Source: Salinispirillum sp. LH 10-3-1
GTDB lineage: Bacteria; Pseudomonadota; Gammaproteobacteria; Pseudomonadales; Natronospirillaceae
DNA length: 64,000 nt
Direction of reading: 5' to 3'
NCBI RefSeq assembly: GCF_030643825.1
Contig: NZ_CP101717.1
Location: forward strand, 930,001 to 994,000
Made by a program: the position numbers and the translations under genes. The notes under the pieces were generated by a model. That model searched no databases, was not told the origin of the DNA, and worked only from the letters and a program-made list of their open reading frames with translations. Of this stretch, positions 59,213 to 64,000 are shown piece by piece (the first letter of the stretch is position 1; each line of letters starts with the position of its first letter).

Positions 59213-59248
59213 GAGGCCAGCCCTCTGGCCGAAATTACCTCCTACAAC
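59207..59248. repeat. REP-like nested palindrome at the end of moaE
   Basis: The outer arms GTTGTAGGAGG (59207-59217) and CCTCCTACAAC (59238-59248) are perfect inverse copies (11 bases). Inside, GGCCAG and CTGGCC form a six-base hairpin around CCCT. The moaE stop TAG lies in the head. It faces ppsA from the convergent side, so it probably also ends both transcripts. Confidence 0.8.
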
Positions 59249-59255
59249 GTTTCTA

Positions 59256-61625
59256 CTACGCCTCTTTCGCCAAATACAACCACGTATCCAACACCGAATC
59301 CGGGTTCAACGACACGCTGTCGATTCCCTGATCCATCAACCATCGCGCAAAGTCCGGATGGTCCGACGGCCCCTGACCACAAATCCCGACATACTTGTTG
59401 GCGTCCTTGCAGGCTTTAATCGCCATCGCCAACAGGGCTTTCACAGCATCATTACGCTCGTCAAACAGGTGAGCAATGATGCCAGAGTCGCGGTCTAGGC
59501 CGAGCGTCAACTGTGTCATGTCGTTGGAGCCAATCGAAAAACCATCGAAATACTGCAAGAACTCTTCAGCCAGCAGGGCGTTGGACGGAATTTCGCACAT
59601 CATGATGATACGCAAGCCGTTGTCACCGCGGCGCAGACCATGTTCGCCCAACAATTCAACCACGCGCTTCGCTTCCGCTGGCGTGCGTACGAAGGGCACC
59701 ATGATTTCCACGTTGCTCAAACGCATGTCATCGCGTACCCGTTTCAGAGCACGGCATTCCAGCTCAAAGCAGTCGCGGAAGTCGTCAGAAATGTAGCGCG
59801 ACGCACCACGGAAACCCAACATGGGGTTTTCTTCTTCCGGCTCGTACGCCTTACCGCCGATCAAATGCGCGTATTCGTTCGACTTAAAGTCAGACATGCG
59901 CACAATGACTTTTTTCGGATAAAACGCCGCCGCCAAGGTCGAGATGCCTTCGGTCAACTTGTCGACGTAGAAGTCGACGGGCGACGCATAACCCGCAATG
60001 TGATTGCTGATGGTGGCTTTGAGGTCTTCGCTCTGATCATCAAAATTGAGCAGCGCCTTAGGGTGCACGCCAATCATACGGTTGATGATGAATTCCAAAC
60101 GCGCCAGACCAACACCTGCGTTGGGCAGGAATTGGAAGTCAAAGGCGCGATCCGGGTTACCCACGTTCATCATAATGTTGAACGGCAGGTCGGGCAGTGC
60201 CTTGATGTCGTCACTCTGATGTTCAAAGGCCAGCTTGCCTTTGTACACGCTACCAGTATCACCTTCGGCGCAGGAAACCGTCACCATCTGGTCTTCGGTC
60301 AGTTTCTCGGTCGCGTCGCCGCAACCCACAATGGCTGGAATACCCAGCTCACGCGCAATGATCGCCGCGTGGCAGGTACGGCCACCACGATTCGTCACAA
60401 TGGCCGAAGCGCGCTTCATCACCGGCTCCCAATCGGGGTCGGTCATGTCGGTCACCAGTACATCGCCGGGCTTAACGTCGTGCATGTTTTCCAAACTCGC
60501 CACCACGCGCACAGGGCCACTGCCAATGCGATGCCCAATGGCGCGGCCTTCGGCCAAGACTGTACCGGTTTCTTTCAGCACGTAACGCTCAATGGACGTG
60601 GTGCCAGCAGTCTGGCTTTTCACGGTTTCAGGACGGGCTTGCACAATGTACAGTTGCTGGTCGTCACCGTCTTTGGCCCACTCAATGTCCATCGGGCGGC
60701 CGTAATGGTTTTCAATGGTGATCGCAATACGCGCCAGTTCTTCCGCGTCGGCATCGCTGATGCAGAAACGCTGGCGGTCGGCCATCGCCACATCAACGGT
60801 TTCAACCGCGTTACCGGCACTGCCTTGGCCCGTGCAGATCATCTTGATGGCCTTAGAGCCCAGCGTGCGGCGCAAAATAGCGGGCACACCTTGCTTAACG
60901 GTTGGCTTGAAAACGTAGAATTCATCAGGGTTAACCGCACCCTGAACCACGGTTTCACCCAAACCATACGCGGCGGTAATAAAGACCGCGTGCGGGAAGC
61001 CAGACTCGGTGTCCAGCGTGAACATAACGCCAGACGCCCCGGTTTCACTGCGCACCATGCGCTGTATACCCGCAGACAGAGCCACTTCGCTATGGGTAAA
61101 GCCTTGGTGCACACGGTAGGAAATAGCGCGGTCATTGTAGAGTGAGGCGAACACTTCTTTGATGGCCTGCTTGATGTTATCCAAGCCTTGAATGTTCAGG
61201 AAGGTCTCTTGCTGACCGGCGAAAGAAGCATCGGGCAGGTCTTCGGCGGTGGCCGAAGAACGCACGGCGACTTTCAAGTTGGTGTCCGTACCCACCATTT
61301 CGGCGTAGGCGGCGTCAATCGCCGTATTCAGTTCGGCTTGGAAATTCGCCTGCATAATCCAGCCACGAATCTGCTTGCCGGTTTCCATGAGCGCGCGGGT
61401 GTCGTCCACATCCAACGCATCTAGGGCCGCATTAATGCGGTCGGCAAGGCCATCATGAGCCAGAAAGTCACGGTAGGCTTGTGCCGTAGTGGCAAAACCA
61501 CCTGGCACGCGCACACCGGCGTCACTGAGTTGATGGATCATTTCGCCGAGGGAGGCATTTTTGCCGCCCACTTTATCGACGTCTTCCATTCGCGCTTGGT
61601 CAAGGCGTATTACGTAGTTAGGCAC
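59256..61625 (-). CDS. ppsA: Phosphoenolpyruvate synthase PpsA
   Basis: PpsA makes PEP from pyruvate and ATP for gluconeogenesis. From GTG 61625 (GGAGA upstream) the product is 789 residues. It has [12 protein letters not shown] at the N terminus, the phosphohistidine motif [18 protein letters not shown], and the C-terminal PEP-binding [15 protein letters not shown] and [13 protein letters not shown]. The frame is open to 61952, but that upstream part is unlike the family. It is divergent from its regulator, as in many gammaproteobacteria. Confidence 0.97.
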   Translation of the reverse strand: MPNYVIRLDQARMEDVDKVGGKNASLGEMIHQLSDAGVRVPGGFATTAQAYRDFLAHDGLADRINAALDALDVDDTRALMETGKQIRGWIMQANFQAELNTAIDAAYAEMVGTDTNLKVAVRSSATAEDLPDASFAGQQETFLNIQGLDNIKQAIKEVFASLYNDRAISYRVHQGFTHSEVALSAGIQRMVRSETGASGVMFTLDTESGFPHAVFITAAYGLGETVVQGAVNPDEFYVFKPTVKQGVPAILRRTLGSKAIKMICTGQGSAGNAVETVDVAMADRQRFCISDADAEELARIAITIENHYGRPMDIEWAKDGDDQQLYIVQARPETVKSQTAGTTSIERYVLKETGTVLAEGRAIGHRIGSGPVRVVASLENMHDVKPGDVLVTDMTDPDWEPVMKRASAIVTNRGGRTCHAAIIARELGIPAIVGCGDATEKLTEDQMVTVSCAEGDTGSVYKGKLAFEHQSDDIKALPDLPFNIMMNVGNPDRAFDFQFLPNAGVGLARLEFIINRMIGVHPKALLNFDDQSEDLKATISNHIAGYASPVDFYVDKLTEGISTLAAAFYPKKVIVRMSDFKSNEYAHLIGGKAYEPEEENPMLGFRGASRYISDDFRDCFELECRALKRVRDDMRLSNVEIMVPFVRTPAEAKRVVELLGEHGLRRGDNGLRIIMMCEIPSNALLAEEFLQYFDGFSIGSNDMTQLTLGLDRDSGIIAHLFDERNDAVKALLAMAIKACKDANKYVGICGQGPSDHPDFARWLMDQGIDSVSLNPDSVLDTWLYLAKEA

Positions 61626-61842
61626 AGCGATGTCTCCGTTGTCGTAGCTAGTCAGGGCGCGAGGGCTCATTATTATATTATTGGGTGTTCTGGGGCTCGC
61701 GCGCTTGATATTAGAGTGCCGATGATGAAAAATCGACCTCAACAGTTTTACATCATAATACCGGTTTTGCGGCCCAGAGCTGATGCAGGTCAGTCTTCTG
61801 TTGGAAGGGGCGGTGTTGAGCCGTAACAGGCAGAGATGTTTT

Positions 61843-62661
61843 ATGAGACGTTCAGCGTTTTTCGTATCAGATGGCACCGGTATCACCGCAGAAACCCTAG
61901 GTAACAGCTTGTTAACGCAGTTTGAAGGCATTCCGTTCAAGCGCGTAACCATCCCCTACATTGATACGCCGGAGAAAGCCGCCACGGCGGTCGCTCGCAT
62001 TAACCAAGCGACGCTGGACGACGGAGCGCCCGCGATCGTCTTTGACACCATTGTGAACACCGACATTCGGGACACCATTTCGACCTCAACGGGCTTTATG
62101 GTCGACGTATTCGCTACCTTCTTGAAACCCCTCGAACAACAGCTCGGCATCGAGTCGTCTTACTCCGTCGGCAAGTGCCACTCCATTAACGAGTTCAGTC
62201 GCTACCACCGCCGCATCGAGTCGGTGAATTTTGCATTGGATAATGACGATGGCGGCCGCCAGCAACAGTACGACAAAGCGGATATTATTTTGATTGGCGT
62301 ATCACGTTGCGGTAAAACACCGACCTGCCTGTACATGGCACTGCAATTCGGCGTGCATGCCGCTAACTACCCACTGACCATGGAAGACTTGGCCAACCCG
62401 GGCTTGCCTGACGTGCTGATGAAGCATCGTGAAAAGCTGTACGGCTTAACTATCGACCCTTTTCAGTTGGCCGCCATTCGCCATGAACGCCGCGCTAACA
62501 GTCAATATTCATCCTTGAGTCAGTGTGAGTATGAAGTGCGGGAGGTCGAGAAACGCCTGAAGCAAGAGGGCATTACCTTTATCAACACCACGACGTTCTC
62601 CATTGAGGAGATTGCGACGCGGATCATGGATAATGTGGGGCTTGACCGCCGCCAACTCTAG
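61843..62661 (+). CDS. ppsR: PEP synthase regulatory kinase/phosphorylase (DUF299, PpsR)
   Basis: PpsR phosphorylates PEP synthase on a threonine to inactivate it and removes the phosphate by phosphorolysis. From ATG 61843 it has 272 residues with [15 protein letters not shown] at the N terminus and the P-loop [15 protein letters not shown]. It is divergent from ppsA across a 217-base gap, which supports the pairing. The frame opens at 61783 without a good ribosome site there. Confidence 0.95.
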   Translation: MRRSAFFVSDGTGITAETLGNSLLTQFEGIPFKRVTIPYIDTPEKAATAVARINQATLDDGAPAIVFDTIVNTDIRDTISTSTGFMVDVFATFLKPLEQQLGIESSYSVGKCHSINEFSRYHRRIESVNFALDNDDGGRQQQYDKADIILIGVSRCGKTPTCLYMALQFGVHAANYPLTMEDLANPGLPDVLMKHREKLYGLTIDPFQLAAIRHERRANSQYSSLSQCEYEVREVEKRLKQEGITFINTTTFSIEEIATRIMDNVGLDRRQL

Positions 62662-62685
62662 GCAGCCGCCAAAACCTTTTTTCTC

Positions 62686-62771
62686 AATCTGGCGTCGTTA
62701 AAAATGGCCTCAAAATGCTCATTTACCATTAGTAAACTGCGCTTTCTCGGCCATTTTTGCCTAGCCAGATT
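62686..62771. repeat. Three-tier nested palindrome after ppsR
   Basis: Three inverted repeats share one centre near 62729: AATCTGGC (62686-62693) with GCCAGATT (62764-62771); AAAAATGGCC (62700-62709) with GGCCATTTTT (62749-62758); and TTTAC (62722-62726) with GTAAA (62732-62736). All three are perfect. The element lies in the convergent gap between ppsR and the SDR gene. No open frame covers it. Confidence 0.75.
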
Positions 62772-62819
62772 TTCGCCTCCGAGGCTTTAGCAACTACCTA
62801 TCACCATTCAGGTTAACAC

Positions 62820-63518
62820 CTACCAAGGCAGTACCGTACCATCCCAATTCCAGAACTGCCCGCTGGCATCAGCGGTGTTCAACTCGGTCAGCACATGCCA
62901 CAAATGTTCCGCAGCTTCCGCAGGTGTTTTCAACTGACCAGCCGGTAAGCCAGCCTGAAACGGTTGTGACAGCGGGCTGTCGGTCGTGCCAGGATGGTAA
63001 GACCCCACCGCTGCCAGCGGAAAACGCCGCTGCCATTCTACTGCTGTGGTTTTGACCAACATATTGATCGCCGCCTTGCTGGCGCGATAAGCGTACCAGC
63101 CCCCCAGTCGATTATCCTGAATGCTACCGACCTTGGCCGACACCACCAACGCCTGCATTTTGTCCTGCCGTGAGAGGCGAGACGTCAGATGCTGCAACAC
63201 CGCCATTGGCAAGAGCGTATTGGCCTGAAAAGCGGCCAACAACGCATCCGGCTTAACATCTTCAACGCGTTTCTCGGGGCGCTGTTCGCCGTTTGACAAC
63301 ATGCCAGTAGCCACCACGACGCGGGTGGGCAGCGGAAGCGAATTGAGCGCGGTCTGCACGTTGTGCCACTGCCAGTCGGCTGTGCGTTGGTGGGTGATGC
63401 CACTGGGTAGCTGCGGCTGGGTTTGGCTGGATACCATATAGACGTTCGTATCCGTCTGGCGCGCCTTTGTGGCTGCCGCCATACCGATAGCACCACCACC
63501 AACGATCCAAGTGCTCAT
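62820..63518 (-). CDS. Short-chain dehydrogenase/reductase family protein
   Basis: The 232-residue protein is a small SDR with the N-terminal nucleotide-binding glycines (WIVGGGAIG), the catalytic YxxxK (YAYRASKAAINM) and the serine region ALVVSAKVGS. HPGTTDSPLSQPF follows. It resembles the CsgA-type SDRs with a short substrate loop, but the substrate is unknown. It stands alone on the reverse strand, just before an insertion sequence. Confidence 0.82.
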   Translation of the reverse strand: MSTWIVGGGAIGMAAATKARQTDTNVYMVSSQTQPQLPSGITHQRTADWQWHNVQTALNSLPLPTRVVVATGMLSNGEQRPEKRVEDVKPDALLAAFQANTLLPMAVLQHLTSRLSRQDKMQALVVSAKVGSIQDNRLGGWYAYRASKAAINMLVKTTAVEWQRRFPLAAVGSYHPGTTDSPLSQPFQAGLPAGQLKTPAEAAEHLWHVLTELNTADASGQFWNWDGTVLPW

Positions 63519-63659
63519 GAAGGTACGCTCTACTTAATTGAAGGGAGTAGGACATACGTAGGTTTAGGCGAGTTGGAGCACTTGTGTCGTCTAACGAAAC
63601 GCCGCTTTATTGGTGGGATTACTCAAGGCCTTGTTGGCTGTGCCTTTGTAGTGGCATAG

Positions 63660-64000
63660 TGAATTTGGCCACCTAATTAGAGGTGTTATCATGCACCAAG
63701 AAGCAATTAGGTGACAGTATGGCAACAAGACCCAAACGTAATTTTAGTCCCGAATTCCGACTCGAAGCCGCTCAATTGGTTGTCGATCAAAACTACACAG
63801 TTCGAGAGGCTGCTGAGGCCATGAGCGTTGGCCATTCGACCATGGATAAATGGGTTCGACAGCTACGCCAAGAACGCGATGGACAGAGCCCTAAAGCAAC
63901 CCCGATGACGCCTGATCAGCTTAGAATCCGTGAGCTCGAAAAGCGCATTCGGGATATTGAAATGGAAAAAGACATACTAAAAAAGGCTACCGCTCTCTTG
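63660..64000 (+). mobile_element. IS3-family insertion sequence, left part
   Basis: The element contains the OrfA reading frame from 63719 and continues past the window. A left end beginning TGAATTTGGCCACC at about 63660 is proposed because IS3-family ends start with TG; the other end and target duplication are not visible. A short dyad CACCT/AGGTG at 63670-63685 lies near the proposed end. Confidence 0.7.
63719..64000 (+). CDS. IS3-family transposase OrfA (cut by window end)
   Basis: The visible 94 residues begin [20 protein letters not shown] and contain a helix-turn-helix (about 10-50: [19 protein letters not shown]) and the start of a leucine zipper ([19 protein letters not shown]), the standard OrfA layout. 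Near the end lies A-AAA-AAG in the zero frame, the heptamer that directs -1 frameshifting into OrfB in this family. AGGTGA precedes ATG 63719. Whether OrfB is intact cannot be seen. Confidence 0.85.
   Translation, partial: MATRPKRNFSPEFRLEAAQLVVDQNYTVREAAEAMSVGHSTMDKWVRQLRQERDGQSPKATPMTPDQLRIRELEKRIRDIEMEKDILKKATALL

Noticed and set aside
59640-61145. A 501-residue open frame on the + strand
   Set aside because: It is antisense to ppsA in a high-GC-third-position frame; composition is arginine/histidine-rich with no domain, and ppsA is a clear complete gene.
61626-61952. N-terminal extension of ppsA
   Set aside because: It has no similarity to the family N terminus and overlaps the ppsR promoter region and start; GTG 61625 with GGAGA fits the family.

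Overview
This window is an ordinary-looking gammaproteobacterial chromosome segment carrying about sixty protein genes. No rRNA or tRNA gene was seen. Gene content (MurE with the DAP-type DNPR motif, LpxC, PlsB, type IVa pili, the MraY-FtsZ cluster, the RodA-DacA cluster) marks a Gram-negative gammaproteobacterium. The gene order resembles Pseudomonas and the Oceanospirillales. The finer placement, perhaps a marine Oceanospirillales-type bacterium, is inference only.

Layout. 1-14.3 kb: the distal half of the division and cell wall (dcw) cluster, murE(partial)-murF-mraY-murD-ftsW-murG-murC-ddlB-ftsQ-ftsA-ftsZ, then lpxC and an M23 peptidase, closed by a terminator. 14.5-18.9 kb: secA, argJ, mutT. 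18.9-25.8 kb: a reverse-strand pilB-pilC-pilD-coaE-yacG operon, divergent from pilA and a membrane O-antigen-ligase-like protein that may glycosylate the pilin. 25.8-30.3 kb: nadC, an AmpE-like membrane protein, trxB and minCDE. 30.4-41 kb: a LON-domain protein, proA-nadD-rsfS-rlmH-mrdA-rodA-mltB-rlpA-dacA-ybeD-lipB, with lipA convergent. 42-52.3 kb: plsB, slyX, a membrane-anchored cold-shock-domain protein, the reverse lnt-leuS-holA group, and an RNA m5C methyltransferase. 52.3-55.3 kb: a three-gene two-component cassette and a CnoX-type thioredoxin. 55.4-59.2 kb: a MITE, a probable molybdenum-cofactor riboswitch and the moaA-mobA-moaB-moaC-moaD-moaE operon. 59.2-64 kb: ppsA and its regulator divergently arranged, an SDR gene, and the left end of an IS3-family element cut by the window edge.

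How the genes fit together. The first and fourth regions form the peptidoglycan machine: precursor synthesis, lipid II assembly, septal and lateral polymerisation, and trimming. LpxC, Lnt and PlsB supply the outer and inner membranes. MinCDE, FtsQ/A/Z and FtsW place and build the septum. The pil genes form a type IV pilus locus. The moa genes make the molybdopterin precursor.

The most unusual content is non-coding or in small accessory genes: a family of GTAG-headed REP-like palindromes sitting at gene ends (two of them overlap a stop codon); a three-tier nested palindrome after ppsR; an IS5-like MITE directly upstream of the moa leader; a terminator lying inside the start of the putative pilin glycosylase; a cold-shock domain fused to two membrane helices; and the absence of lptE between leuS and holA. 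I did not find a clearly new multi-gene system. The most promising candidates for follow-up are the pilin/O-antigen-ligase pair, the membrane-bound cold-shock protein, and the receiver/receiver-PAS/kinase cassette that lacks any recognisable output domain.
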